NCBI GenBank assembly: GCA_024760905.1 | Contig: CM045731.1 | Coordinates: forward strand, 25,350,001 to 25,414,000 | Source of the DNA: Plotosus lineatus | Lineage: Eukaryota; Chordata; Actinopteri; Siluriformes; Plotosidae | Reading direction: 5' to 3' | Length of the DNA: 64,000 bases | In this document: positions 11,850-50,666 of the stretch, in pieces | How positions within the stretch are numbered: position 1 is the stretch's first letter | How the letters are laid out: each line of letters begins with the position of its first letter | Made by a program: the position numbers and the translations under genes | Notes under the pieces: generated by a model | The model's input: only the letters and a program-made list of their open reading frames with translations | Told to the model about the DNA's origin: nothing | Database searches by the model: none

Positions 11850-13160
11850 TCAGTACCATCCATGGTTGTTAAGTGAAATAACAGCAGTACAACAAAAATC
11901 TGCCTTAGAATTGTCCATTAAAAAGTATGAAAAGTCCAAACTTTGGAGAAGAAAAAGTTTTTCCAAGACATATGGTCCAGAAACTAAAATTGGGAAATGG
12001 AAACTAAAGATCCTGGATGGTTGAAAAATTTCCTGAAGGGTTAACTAATCAGTGCATACTTGAAAAAGTAAACACGCTCCTAAAAAAGGTGTCTCTCTAA
12101 GGAAACACTGAAAAAGGTACCCACATTCTTGAAAATTGTATTGTGGTAGAAAAATCCAGAGTCGCTGATCAAGTTCCTGGGCTTCGTGAAGGGTTTTTCA
12201 GATGGAAACAAGTCAGAAGGACTGTCTTTTAAAATGTACCCTAAATAAATTAGGAACAATGAGGAACTATAATAGGCAAATTTTTTCCTTAATTTCCTGA
12301 GAACCAAAAATGTTCTTAACGGCAACCTTAAACTCTTAATGAAAACATTATTAATGTTTCTGAGTTGAAAGTTTCTTCATGTTGTTGAAAAAGTTCATGT
12401 GGTGGAAACAAGTTTGTAGGGCAGGGGTGCTCAATCCTGCTCCTGGGGATCTACCTTCCAGAAAGCAGTCGCTCCACCTTCCAGAAGGCAGTCGCTCCAA
12501 CCCTAATCATGCCCACCTAACCATCCAATCATCCAATCAAGGGACTTTGAAATAGCTTAAGACCTGACTGGATTTTACATGTCACATGGGCCACATTAGG
12601 GTTGGAGATAAAGTCATCTGGAGGGTAGCTCTCCAGAAGGCAGGATTGAGCACCCCTGTTGTAGGGTCACAGTTCTTGAGAAAATGGTCTGGGGTTCCTG
12701 AACAGGTTCCACTTGTGAAAAATTCCGAACATTATTTCCCAATAACTTGTAAAACATTACACACTTTGAAACAAGTTCCTGGGTTTCCTGAAAGGTTCAT
12801 CTGGTGGAAACAATTCAGGTGGTCATTGTCTGCTATAATGTGCTTATTGTACAGCAGGAACCATGGTCCATGCGCTACATTGAGAAAGGGAACTTGTATA
12901 TCCTGGGTACCTGAGTAGGTTTGTGTACAGAAAGGAAAATGTTCTGAAACATAAAGTATCTTTTATGGAAACACAGCAGAGTTTACTGAGTAGAAAAGAT
13001 TCCTCAGGTTCTTGGAAATGTTCTCGTCAGGAAAGAAGATAGAAAGAAGTGCCATAGTTCTTGAGAAAAAGCTCAAAGGTTTCTGGTGGAAATGCACATA
13101 GTTTCAGATGATATTGGTCTGTAAAAGAATTCGTTCTGTGGAGTAAGTTCCTGGCAAAGG
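11850..13160 (+). repeat. diverged repeat of a ~50-bp motif
   Basis: Two clear copies, 12170-12220 and 12772-12822, share caagttcctggg-ttc-tgaa-ggtt-tc--tggaaaca at roughly 80 percent identity. Weaker forms occur near 12020, 12370, 12690 and 13000. The hAT MITE interrupts the array. Confidence 0.5.
12422..12658. mobile_element. hAT MITE with perfect 8-bp target duplication
   Basis: Inverted ends caggggtgctcaatcctgct and gcaggattgagcacccctg (about 19 bp). The direct octamer ttgtaggg flanks both sides (12414-12421, 12659-12666), the signature of hAT insertion. Inside, a short stretch containing ccttccagaaggcagtcgct is partly duplicated. No coding capacity. Confidence 0.9.
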
Positions 13161-13900
13161 TTCCGCTCTTGAAGACATGACATGATTAACTCTGTGTGTG
13201 TGTGTGTGTGTGTGTGTTTGTGTGTGTGCGCTGAAATTAAGAGATGCACGTGTGTTCATGTCACACTCGTGCGGATTTATTTTGTGTGGTTGGACTGCTC
13301 AAAGCTCAACACCGAACTACTGAACCGTATCAGTGTGTGTGTGTGTGTCACAGTATAAACCGCTTTCTCTCTCTGTATGTGTTAGAAATACATGAATGTT
13401 TTGTTTTAAAAGAAAGATTTTATATATTTAAATACCATGCAGCTTCTGTAGGGATCGTCTCAAATACCACACCTGCCCAGATGTACCTGGGGACCGTCTC
13501 AAAATTATATTAAAATAGAAAAAAACAAAAAAAACAAATAAAAAGATTCCAAACGCAATAGGACTGATGCTGTTGGACTATAGTTTGTTAGTGGTTATTT
13601 TTTCCTTACAGAGATGAGAAGACGACACTGCACAGACTGAGGTGCCTTTAGAGGAAAGAGAGAAAAAAAAAAAAAACACACTATATTTTCAGAAACATTT
13701 TTGGGGGCTTTTATTCCTCTTTTTTTAACCCGAAATGTGACGAGTGTGTCTTTCCACTGTCTCTGATTCATCTGATGTCTTGAATCTGTTACTCTTAAGT
13801 ATGTGTGTGTACGTGTGTGTGTGTATAGACATTGGTGTATGATGGGCTGATGTTCATTACTTCCTGTCTGAATGGGAAGTGAAGATCTACAGCAGTCCTG

Positions 13901-13904
<4 letters not shown>

Positions 13905-13936
<32 letters not shown>

Positions 13937-13941
13937 ATAAA
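13905..13941. repeat. (ATT)n microsatellite
   Basis: About 11 ATT units followed by an AATAAA. It reads as poly-Ile on the minus strand, which is not a gene. Confidence 0.9.
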
Positions 13942-14352
13942 GCCCCGAGTATAGAATCTGAGTTTACTAACACACACATGTTCCTGTTTTAGTGGAGTTA
14001 CTGCTGCATTACAAACTGACCTCGACTTCAAGTGATTATTGATTGATTATTGATTAAAATCACCCAAGTTGTAGAACACTGCACTGTGTGACTGCGTCTT
14101 ACTGAACTTCAAGAACTTCCACTGACATTCTTCATCTAAATATAACACTATCATTAACCCTAGTAATCAAAAAGGAAACATTTTAAATCTCTTTTACTGT
14201 AAAATAAAAGAGTCATTTTTAAACTGTAAAAGACAATTGGTCCCCACCAAGTTATAAAAACATGCAAAAACACAACAAACAGGAAATTATAGCCTTATGG
14301 ATTTAGGTAAAGCTTGAAAATAAAAAATGGGTTGGAAGACTGTGAAGTCAAT

Positions 14353-14354
<2 letters not shown>

Positions 14355-14395
<41 letters not shown>

Positions 14396-14511
14396 TGTAA
14401 TTAGGTGACAGTAATTAAATGCTTACTGAAAGAATGCTTTTTATGTTTGAAGGTGGGGTGTGTGTGGAGAGTAGCTGTTTAATGAGGGGTTTTCAACAGA
14501 ACTTTTACAGC

Positions 14512-14547
<36 letters not shown>
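14355..14547. repeat. two (CA)n microsatellites
   Basis: CA runs at about 14356-14394 and 14515-14547 flank a unique 120-bp stretch. The second abuts a partial MITE beginning ccccaacttacgttc (family M3, see 30098-31019). The intergenic sequence 13550-15200 shows no exon. Confidence 0.85.
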
Positions 14548-14550
<3 letters not shown>

Positions 14551-15063
14551 CAACTTACGTTCATTTGTTTTACGTATTTTTCGATTTTACATTTTTTTTA
14601 ATCATGTCAAATTTTGAGTTTAGCGTGCTCTCTGTAGTACGAGACGTAAGTACGCTGACGTAATGACGCCGAGTCCATTGTTTACAAACGACAGATTGAT
14701 CGTGCCCCTCCTCCTTCCCAGTTCACCACAGGAACCATGTCCAACCACAGGACAATGAACATACGCAGGAAGACATCAACCTCCAAAATTTTGATTGTAA
14801 ATACGAACTATTGCTGGCTGTTATGAATATAAGATTAAAACATCTTTAAATTAACATTACCTTAAGACTACAAGAAACTATGAATACGGAACCAAATTTC
14901 ATTAGATAAAAATGAGAAAAGCTCATTAATTCAAAATAGTAACAACATTGGCTTCATTCAGAGTTAACCTGGGAGGGAAAAAGATTTTTTGTTCTTTCAG
15001 CAAGACGTATAAAAAAAAAAAAACGATAATCTAATGAGGGGCTCAATGCCGACTTGCTTGTTG

Positions 15064-15094
<31 letters not shown>

Positions 15095-15199
15095 GATCAG
15101 TTAAAAAAATGAAGGTGGATGGACATCTCATAAGACCGTAGTCCCAAAATCCCTAATTATTTCCACAAATGTATGTGTCTGTTTATTTATTTATTCACC

Positions 15200-15979
15200 A
15201 GATTCCCACAGAAATGCAAAGTCAACTTTAGGTTGATTTGCAGAAAAAAATTTGTTTGGGGGAAAAGAAATTAAGGAAGAATAGGGGGAAAAGTTAAGGA
15301 AAATGCCACAAAACAAGGCCAATTATGCAACAACAACAAAAAAAAAACCTAAACCCCCCCCCCCCCCCAAAACAAAACCAAAACCAAAACAAAAAAACAA
15401 TCCAACCCCCCCTCCTTCAAAACTACTTACATTTTTATGAGGCGTGCATCTGAGTGTGTGTGCGCGTCTGTATGTGTGTATTTATATTCTATTTACATCT
15501 TATGCATTATTTTTGAATGTTTGTTATTATAAGCATTTGTAGCACTGAATATGTATTTATTGATATTATATACACATATACATGTACATATACGCCCCCC
15601 AGTGCGGCTAACTGGGTTATCAAAGGCGGGCCATGTCTCTCACTGTCTATGGTGTGAGGCATGTAAAAGAACCATTGCTGACATTCGTAAAGAGTAGCTG
15701 CAAAGTCGTCAGCGTGTTTCTGTCCCTTGATAAAAGGGTTGTGACAGGAACGGCATCCGACGTAAAAAAAAAACCTCTGCCAAATCAAACGTGCGAATCA
15801 AGATGATTCGCTGTGGCGACTCCCAAGGGAAAAAGCCGAAAGGAAGACGGACAGACAGACATGTACATATACGTCAGTCTTCATACGTCAGTCAGAGGGC
15901 GTTGATCCTACTTCGTGGAATTTGACGATCGCGGGGGATTTTGGTCCCAATTAACCGCGGAAAGTGAAGGATCCCTGTA
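15200..15979 (+). mobile_element. MITE family M2 copy with nested SINE A
   Basis: Right end ccgcggaaagtgaaggatccctg; the interior shares gttaaggaaaatgcc and gaggcgtgcatctgagtgtg with the copies at 17230-17858, 54441-54744 and 57420-58528. The left end is not clear. Confidence 0.6.
15590..15865 (+). mobile_element. SINE family A, 5'-truncated, RTE-type tail
   Basis: Starts within the body (cagtgcggctaactgggtta) and ends gattcgctgtggcgactccc, gccgaaaggaaga. Flanked by acatgtacatatacg on both sides (target duplication). Nested in MITE M2. Confidence 0.8.
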
Positions 15980-16030
15980 TCTCCCTTTTAAGACTGCAAA
16001 ATTCTGGAAATTGTCAAAGTTGGGGACTTT

Positions 16031-16393
16031 GGGGCAGTGATGGTCTAGTGGTATAGGGCGCTGGATCGCTGATCCAAAGGTTGGGGGTTCGAGTCCCACT
16101 CTCCACAAGATTGTCACTGTCCCCCCCCCAGTGCAGCTAACTGGGTTATCAAAGGCGGGCCATGTCTCTCACTGTCTATGGTGAGAGGTTCATGTAAAAG
16201 AACCATTGCTGACTTTCGTAAAGAGTAGCTGCAAAGTCGTCAGCGTGTTTCTGTCCCTTGCTAAAAGGGTTGTGACAGGAAGGGCATCCGACGTAAAAAA
16301 AAACCTCTGCCAAATCAAATGTGCGAATCAAGATGATTCGCTGTGGCGACTCCCGAGTAAAAGGGAAAAATCCGAAAGGAAGACAGACAGACA
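16031..16393 (+). mobile_element. SINE family A, complete, RTE-type tail
   Basis: tRNA-like head with A box (tggtctagtggta) and B box (ggttcgagtccc), conserved body, then ttgctaaaagggttgtgaca and the tail gattcgctgtggcgactccc / atccgaaaggaaga. Target duplication gtcaaagttggggacttt (16013-16030) / gtcaaagttgtggacttt (16394-16411). Confidence 0.9.
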
Positions 16394-17190
16394 GTCAAAG
16401 TTGTGGACTTTGCCTGGGAATTAATGGGAAGAAACAGGAATGAACTGTAAAACTGCATAATTGTCATTGGAAAAAAGAAAATGTTTGCCTGCATATCTTT
16501 TTATGAGAAAATGTTTAGATTTCATTGTGTAGGTACAGTGTGTATAAAATACACCATATTTCCAGTTAACGCCAACAGAACTGATCATTTCCAAACTGGA
16601 AAATTTCACATTGAAAAGTTATGAAAAGTTTGAGAATATTTTATGGAAATCTTCTGCCCCTGTGTAACCCTACTCCCGTTTTGTGGTGAACTAACTATGA
16701 TGTCACACCCAAGAATTAACAGAACACATCTCCTTTAAAAAAAAAAAAAAAAAAAAAAAAAATCAGGAACATTTATGGGACTTGAGGAAAAACCTGACTT
16801 TAATTTAATCTTACCTCCTGCATACAAACATGAACATAAAATAAAACTAACAAAATAAACATTCATCAAAATTTTAAATACAGTCCTGGATATCAGTTCC
16901 AGAAAATCAGATACTTATTTTTTTTTTTTTGGATTTTCTGGAGGTACAGATATTCTACAAACTCTTTAAAACTCATTTAGGGAATTATGGAGTGAAATAA
17001 CAGTTTAATAATGCTCACAAAGAACACAAAAAGGTATAAATACATATCTGTGTCTCATTAGAACTGAAACTGAACTAAAATACATTATGAGAAAAATGAG
17101 GTGGCAGGTCATGTGACTACCAACAATCTGGCTCGTTAATGCTATTCATATGAAAGCGGTTATTCCTTCAAGATTTATTTATATACCACA

Positions 17191-17221
<31 letters not shown>

Positions 17222-17229
17222 CACACACA

Positions 17230-44169
<26,940 letters not shown>

Positions 44170-44400
44170 CGTTTTTTTCTGCTCAAGTCAATGCACTTCA
44201 ATACCGAACAAGAAACCTCGGCTGGACGTGAGGGCCAACGTCAATAAGTACTTCACCTTACCCACTGCCTGTATTTAAAACAACAAATATATAACGTATT
44301 CAAATATATTTATATGTTTATAATAATTAAAAGCTGTATATTTATAAAGTTTGTATTATGTATAAAGTATTCATTTTTTAAGTCTTTACACCCCGGTTAC
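44170..44400. promoter_or_regulatory. probable bidirectional HADHA/HADHB promoter
   Basis: Head-to-head interval between the HADHA start codon (44169, minus) and the inferred first HADHB exon (ending 44556, plus). I see no TATA box in good position. An ACGTGA (44226-44231) and an ACGTCA (44238-44243) resemble E-box and CRE half-sites. The sequence is unique and free of transposons, unlike the surrounding introns. Mammalian HADHA and HADHB share a bidirectional promoter; the function here is inferred from that layout. Confidence 0.5.
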
Positions 44401-44404
44401 TGAG

Positions 44405-44556
44405 TCATACTGTTATTTTTTCACACAGGCATTATTTAGACCTACTGATAACTTGTGGGGTCCTTGGAGCTACCAAGTTTTTTGTAGTCAACTCTTATCT
44501 TAAGCTCAGGAAGAAGAGTGAACCGGTTTGGACTTCGTTTGCAAACTATTTTACAG
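44405..44556 (+). other. hadhb: candidate non-coding first exon of HADHB
   Basis: The stretch ends ctattttacag|GTATCT with a fair donor at 44557, and lies just past the bidirectional promoter. It has no usable long ORF. Human HADHB also starts with a non-coding exon. The left boundary is a guess. Confidence 0.35.
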
Positions 44557-45683
44557 GTATCTACCATATTTAAAATTCGCGTTTATAATAACACAACAAA
44601 TATGGTTATTAATAAATAAAACGCATTCGTAATTGCAGTATACGCTAAATGTGCTAACACCTTTCATTCACCAAAACTGCAGATTCAGTGTAAATTAGCT
44701 TAGCTTATGTTAGCTTAGTTTAGCAGTACACAACCAGCTAGCTAAAATTGTGTTATGGTTTTAGTTTATGTAAGTTAAATCATTGTATTTGTGTACAGAT
44801 AAGAAGTGTAATATCCCAGCTGTGACTTTGAGCATTTGAGACAACTATTGCGACCACCTCGCCCTTGTCATAGAAGTAGGTGAAAGGTCACTGGGTAAAA
44901 AGGCACAATTATAAAGCTCTAAAGATCTAATAAAAACAAAAGCATTACATTTTTATTTAAATTTAATCAAGATTGTGGACAATCAGTATGTGTGACATGA
45001 ATTGAAAGGTTTGCTAGTTTTTTTTAATCCTGTAAAAAATATTAAAATGAGGATGATACACACAGAGTAACATCAGTATAAATAAACAGGTTAAAAAGCA
45101 CTTCATATATGAGTATGTATTTTAGAGAATTTCAGATTAGTTTAATAACCTTAGATTAGTATAACTTAATATGCTCAGGAATCCTTGATGGGATGGTAGT
45201 TAATGATGTAGAGATTGTGAGGATCATTTATTGTATCGAGGTAATATGAATAATTATTATTTAGTAGGGGCCAACTGATTACTATTAATTGAAGCCATTG
45301 GTAATGGTATTTAGGGATGATATTGATTAATCATAAAAAAAATTCTTTGTTGTAATTTCTGAATTCTTTCAAATTGTATTACATACTGTATACAGTATAT
45401 GTAAATAGCTTTTATTTGCCAAAAGTATTTTTTGGAATATTTGTTTAAGAATATACTCCATAGAAGCATAAGAAATAGAAACTAAAATTAGATTTTGTTT
45501 TATGGTTTACAGTATTTTAACATTTTAAGTGTTTCAGTGGTCACACATGTTCTATTACAGCATCTTTTCATACTTGCATAGCTTTCTTCATATTTTTGTG
45601 TGAATTTCTAGGATTACAGGGTCAGTAACTATTACAGATTGAAAGTCTTTGCCTGCCGATTTGATTCAAACATCATACCAAGC

Positions 45684-46032
45684 AGGGGGCAGTGGTGGTC
45701 TAGTAGTATAGGGCGCTGGATCGCTGATCCAAAGGTTGGGGGTTCGAGTCCCACTCTGCACAAGGTTGTCACTGTCCCCCCCCAGTGCAGCTAACTGGGT
45801 TATCAAAGGTCGGCCATGTCTCCCACTGTATGGTGTGAGGCATGTAAAAGAACCATTGCTGACTTTCGACAAGAGTAGGCTGCAAAGCCGTCAGCGTGTT
45901 TCCACCCTGCGATGGCCTGGCGAGCTGTCCAGGGTGTACTCTGCCCTCGCCCATAGTTGGCTGGGATGGGCACCAGCTTCCCCGTGACCCAAATTAGGAT
46001 TAAGCGGGTACAGAAAATGAACTGAACTGATG
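45684..46032 (+). mobile_element. SINE family A, complete, L2-type tail
   Basis: Head gggcagtggtggtctagtag, B box ggttcgagtccc, body, tail cgatggcctggcgagctgtc and a gaactgaactga end. Target duplication atcataccaagc (45672-45683) / atcataccgagc (46033-46044). It lies in the inferred HADHB first intron. Confidence 0.9.
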
Positions 46033-46244
46033 ATCATACCGAGCTGTAGAATACTTGTCTGCACACAACTTCTCCATTGTAATTATAGAATAAATATCAA
46101 AAGTCTAAAATTATAAATTACAAATATCTATATTAACAAATAAATAGACTGAACACCATTAGTGAGTAATATGTATCGTATTATCTATATGATGAACAGT
46201 AGAATGTAAATGTAGTGCAAAATTAAATGTATTACAGTAGATGA

Positions 46245-46860
46245 TGTTGTTTTATGGAGGTGGTGTACAATCTGTGGCCACAGGTAGGAATGCTTTCCTG
46301 TGTTGCTCAGTGGTGTATTTCGGTGGTATTGGTCTCTCACTGAACGTCCTCCTGTAACTGGTCAGCAAGTTGTGAAGGGGTGGAAGGTATTTTCCAGTAT
46401 TGTATCTATTTTGAACAGCATTCACCTCTCCAACACTAGCGTCAGAGAGTCCAGCTCCAGCCCTGGCTTTGCGGATCAGTTTCTTCAGGCTCTTGACACA
46501 TGCAACCCTCAGCCTGATGGCCAGCATTCAACAACACAGAAAAGAGCGCTGTCCAGAACAGAGCTCTGGCAACAACAGACCCATAGAACATCCTGAGCAT
46601 TGTTCAGCAGACATTGAACGACTTTAGTAGCTTCAAAAAAAGCGAGACGGCTCTCGCCCTTTGTGTAAAGTGCGATAGTATTTCTAACCCAGTCCAGTTT
46701 CTGGTCAATATGAACTCCTAGGTATATGTAATCTTCCACCATTTCCAAATTGATGGCCTGGATGGAAAGCAGGAGATGCTGGTGTCTTCAATCTGCTAAA
46801 ATCAAAATTCAACTCCTTGGTCTTTGCTACATTAAGCTGTTAATGATTCTGTTCATTTGC
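46245..46860 (-). mobile_element. L2/CR1-like LINE 3' end (minus strand)
   Basis: Minus strand: LNVAKTKELNFDF-like at 46830, MVEDYIYLGVHIDQKLDWVR at about 46745, VKSLKKLIRKARAGAGLSDA near 46480 and FSERPIPPKYTTEQHRKAFL near 46310. Several frameshifts; no open frame over 100 codons. Confidence 0.65.
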
Positions 46861-47626
46861 AAGGCGGATTTAAAATGATTCGCTCTGTCCCGATCGCAGA
46901 GACTACCTAGTAATATTCGTCTCTCTTTCAGGGTGTAATTATTAATTTTTCTGTAGATCAGATTGCCAGGAGGAGTACTCTACATTTGTGGTAAAACTAT
47001 CCAAGTCTGAGCTCAAAATAATGAGTATAGGGAAATACGTAGAGAAATGCATTTCTTCAGAAGATCCATAACCTTACGCTGAATAAGATTTATGTTGGTG
47101 TGTTCCAGAATGGCATCCATCTTGATAAGTTCTCTGAGGAGTTGCCCAGTGAACTCATCCAGGGCTCTTCACTTTGGTAAGTGGCTCAAACCTCATTGTA
47201 CTATCGTGGACTGAACCCGGGTCAGTCTTGGTGATTTTGAGGGGATGATGATGTTTATCTATCTTTATAAACCATGTTTATTTGTACAGCTGAAGTTCAG
47301 CATAAACTATACTGAGAGACAATACACTGAATCCATGATACTGTATCAGACATTTATGGATACAAATAAAATATAAATGCATTTATAAAATGTTTGCTCT
47401 CTACAGAGGGAACCTCGAACCTCTGCAACATCATCAGGAGGTTATTTTGTATGAACAGTAAATCAGGATCAATGCAGTATGAAAATGAAACTAGCACATC
47501 ACTACACCACTCATTTCTATGTCGTTTTATACACGATTGTAAAAGGATGAGTTTGCTTAGTCCTGTATCAGTAACAGCTGACAAAAGTGCACATTTTTGC
47601 CTGCTACCTGTAGTGAAATCATATAT

Positions 47627-48283
47627 ACCGTATTTTGCGGGCTAGAAGGTCCACTGGATTATAAAGCGCAATATTAACGAACGACCCATTTTCACACAAG
47701 ACACACCAGATAATAAAGCGCATGAAGCAAAACAAAAGTCAGATTAAATTCATTCACAATAACTCAACATTGCTCAGCTGTAACAATATAAAACAATAAA
47801 CTCACTTTTTCAGTTCATTCCTCTTCCACAAATCCATCAAATTCTTCACCTTCAGTGTCTTGAGTTTAACAGTTGTGCGAGTTGAACGTAAATCCCGGAT
47901 CCCTCTAACTTACGACTTGTTGACACCAATATCTAGCGGTTGGAGTTCTTTGGTTAATCCACTGGAATGATGGTAAGTTCTGAATTAGTTTGCTGCACTT
48001 GGGTTTTGACGGTGTCAGTGAGATGGGCACGCATGGAGTCGCAGATCAATGGGGATGGAGATTTGTGGGAAAAAGTCTTCCGGTCTCGTGATGTAAACTT
48101 CTCTCAGCCACTCGCGTATTACTCAGCAAGTCACCTGACTACGGTAGCTGTAATGCTCCAACAACCCTTCAAGTGGTGCTTCCTCGTTGACATACAAAGC
48201 GCACCGGATTATAAGGTGCACCGTCAATTTTTGAGAAGATTAAAGGATTTTAACTGCACCTTGTAGTCTGAAAATATGATAGT
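47627..48283. mobile_element. MITE family M4 copy
   Basis: Left end accgtattttgcgggctag and right end cttgtagtctgaaaatatga, with subterminal ggattataaagcgca / ccggattataaggtgcaccg. Non-coding. Confidence 0.65.
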
Positions 48284-48787
48284 CTTTCACACTCTTTTAA
48301 TGTTGGATTTAAAACTGTGTGAGTGGTTTGTTTTATTTTGTGAAATTTAAGAGGTTTTTTTTTTTTTTTAACTTGTAGATTTACTCTGACTGCACATTAC
48401 TGCCCCCTTATGGAATGAGTCAACTTGTGTCATCTTCATCCTAAAAGTGGTGTAGCAGCCACAGTACAAATCAAGTGGGGAACAATTGCAATAGAAATGC
48501 AAACAGTTGATTTAACCTGAAATTCTGTTTTGTTAATTTAATGACTGTATATTTATTCTGGTGTAGAGTTCTGGAGCGTTGTGAAAATATTGAGTAGCGG
48601 TGCACCACAGGCTGTTGGAATTTCTTCTTCCTTTTAAATTAAAAAAAAAAAAAAAAATTTTTAATGGAATTTCTGTGCTCATCTATTTGGACTATTAAAC
48701 ATGTGAGGGAGTTGGGTTAGTTCTGGATGGTTCTATCTCAGCTGTCGCCGTTTTGTGTATAAGAATAAGCAAATTTCAGAGTGAATA

Positions 48788-48851
48788 ATGAACAGAAATA
48801 TCCGCAGCAAAGTCACGAGAATCAACAATGGTGTTCTGTCTTGTGCTGAGT
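48788..48851 (+). CDS. hadhb: HADHB first coding exon (inferred)
   Basis: ATG at 48788 after a possible acceptor aaatttcag (48769-48777), 21 codons plus one base, donor GTAAAG. Encodes [20 protein letters not shown] then E and a split Ser: basic and nearly free of acid residues, fitting a mitochondrial presequence. Phase 1 matches the next exon, and the spliced N-terminus is only about 4 residues shorter than human. Sequence similarity to other HADHB presequences is too low to confirm it. Confidence 0.55.
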
Positions 48852-50624
48852 GTAAAGTCTGTTCCTGAATCAGGTCTGAGTGGTGCTGACTTTAATATTA
48901 ATGAATATAAACTTTATTCTGATTACTTTCTCTGTTTCTTTTAGCCACCCGATCTCTCGGGACGTCCGCTCCTCTGCAGGCACAAGGTGAAACATACACG
49001 GGCAGAGATTCAGCATAAGACTTGTACTGCAATTTAAAATAAAACTTGCATAATGTTTTAAATATACTGGAGAAATAAAAGCTTGTTGAGATACAATTTT
49101 AAATTAAAATATTTATAATAAATAGATTTTAAAATATTTTTAATGGTAAGTGTTGTAGTCTAGTTGTTTACTTTATTGAAGAGAAAGTGTCAAATTTTTA
49201 TGAAACAGTTTTTCTTTGTGTAATAAGCATATTATAAGTGTGTACACATGTTTAACTCTCCTGTGTTTATTTTATACGTTGTGTGTTTATTATCAGTTAA
49301 AAGTAAGAAGACTCTGGCCAGGCCTGGAGTGAAGAACATCGTTTTGGTCGATGGAGTCCGTACACCATTCCTTCAGTCAGGCACCGCGTAAGTCTGTGCT
49401 AAAGTCCTAATAATAAAATAATACTTTCTGCTGGCTTGATTTATTTCCTGTCTCCAGGATCCGTCTCAAAGAGGCAAAAGCCAAAGCTTTTAAACATGAA
49501 CTGACTCTGAGAGATTACAGTACAGTGGTACCTCACCTTACGAAATTAGTCCGTTCCAGAGCCTTTTTCTTAATCTTGTTTTTTGTCATAAATTGAACCG
49601 CATTTTACATGTAAAACGTGTGATTCGTTCCAAGGCCCCCAATACTACCCCCAAAACCCTTTAAAAATTATAAAAGCATACCTTTTAAGACCTCCTTCTG
49701 CTTCAATATCGTACCGATAGTAGACGGGTTTGGCCATATTCCTTTCCGATATCACTCAACTGCATGCCGCGAACCCATTCTTTTCACTCGCACCGGAAAT
49801 CGCACGCGCGCATGAACGTTTATGGAAGGTTAAAAGCCGGAGTCAAAAAATATAGTTGCAATGGCACACTCTAAAAACTCATGAAACAACAGTAACTGTC
49901 CTTTACACAAAAAGCATTATGGGAGATGCAGCTCCATAATAGCCAATGGGAGGGAGCTGCATCATCCCTCCTAGCCAATGGGAGGCCAGCGGGGCGGGAT
50001 GTTAGGAGATAGCCAATGGGAGGGAGCTGCGTCATCCCTCCTCGCCAATGGGAGGCCAGCGGGGCGGGATGTTGGAAGACAGTCAATGGGAGAGCAGCTT
50101 GTGCATTGTTTGAATGGCATGTTTGAATGGCGCGTTTCATAAGGAGAACTTGTTTCGTATACAGAGACAAAAAATTTTGGAAAATGTTTTTCGGAACCTG
50201 GATTTTTTGTTTGCTGGGACTATCTTAAGATGAGGTACCGCTGTATTTGGGTATGAGTGAGGTAAAGCACTGAACTCTAATGATGGGTATTGTTTGATTT
50301 TGATCAATTTTTGCAAAGTGATTCCATTTTTATCTTCAAAAATGTTTACTGAAAGGTCCTACTGAATGTGCTTATTATTAAGAATGCTAGCCATGGTGTA
50401 TTCCAGCTTATTTATAAACAGACATGCTGTTATGTTGCATAGGTGTAGTGATACCAGGTACTGGCAGATACATATACAGACGCTCCCCAACTTACGTTCA
50501 TCCGTTTTAAGTTTTTCGATTTTACAGCCCCCCCTCAAAAAAAAGGTCAAATTTTGAGTTTAGACGTACCTACATAGTATGCTGATGTAATGACGCTGCA
50601 TTCATTGTTTACAAACTACAGACT

Positions 50625-50666
<42 letters not shown>

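Larger units (their letters stand above)
11339..13542 (+). other. garem2: GAREM2 3' UTR / 3' flank with candidate poly(A) signals
   Basis: Non-coding sequence after the GAREM2 stop. An AATAAA at 13537-13542 lies in an A-rich stretch and a second at 13936-13941 follows an (ATT)n run, so the 3' end is probably near one of them. A SINE (11484-11710) and a hAT MITE (12422-12658) are embedded here, and the rest is built of diverged copies of a motif with the form ttcctg-aaggttc-tggtggaaaca. The true transcript end cannot be fixed from sequence. Confidence 0.45.

Noticed and set aside
16035..16105. tRNA-like sequence with A and B boxes
   Set aside because: It is the head of a SINE (continuous body, tail and target duplication); the cloverleaf is degenerate, so it is not a tRNA gene.
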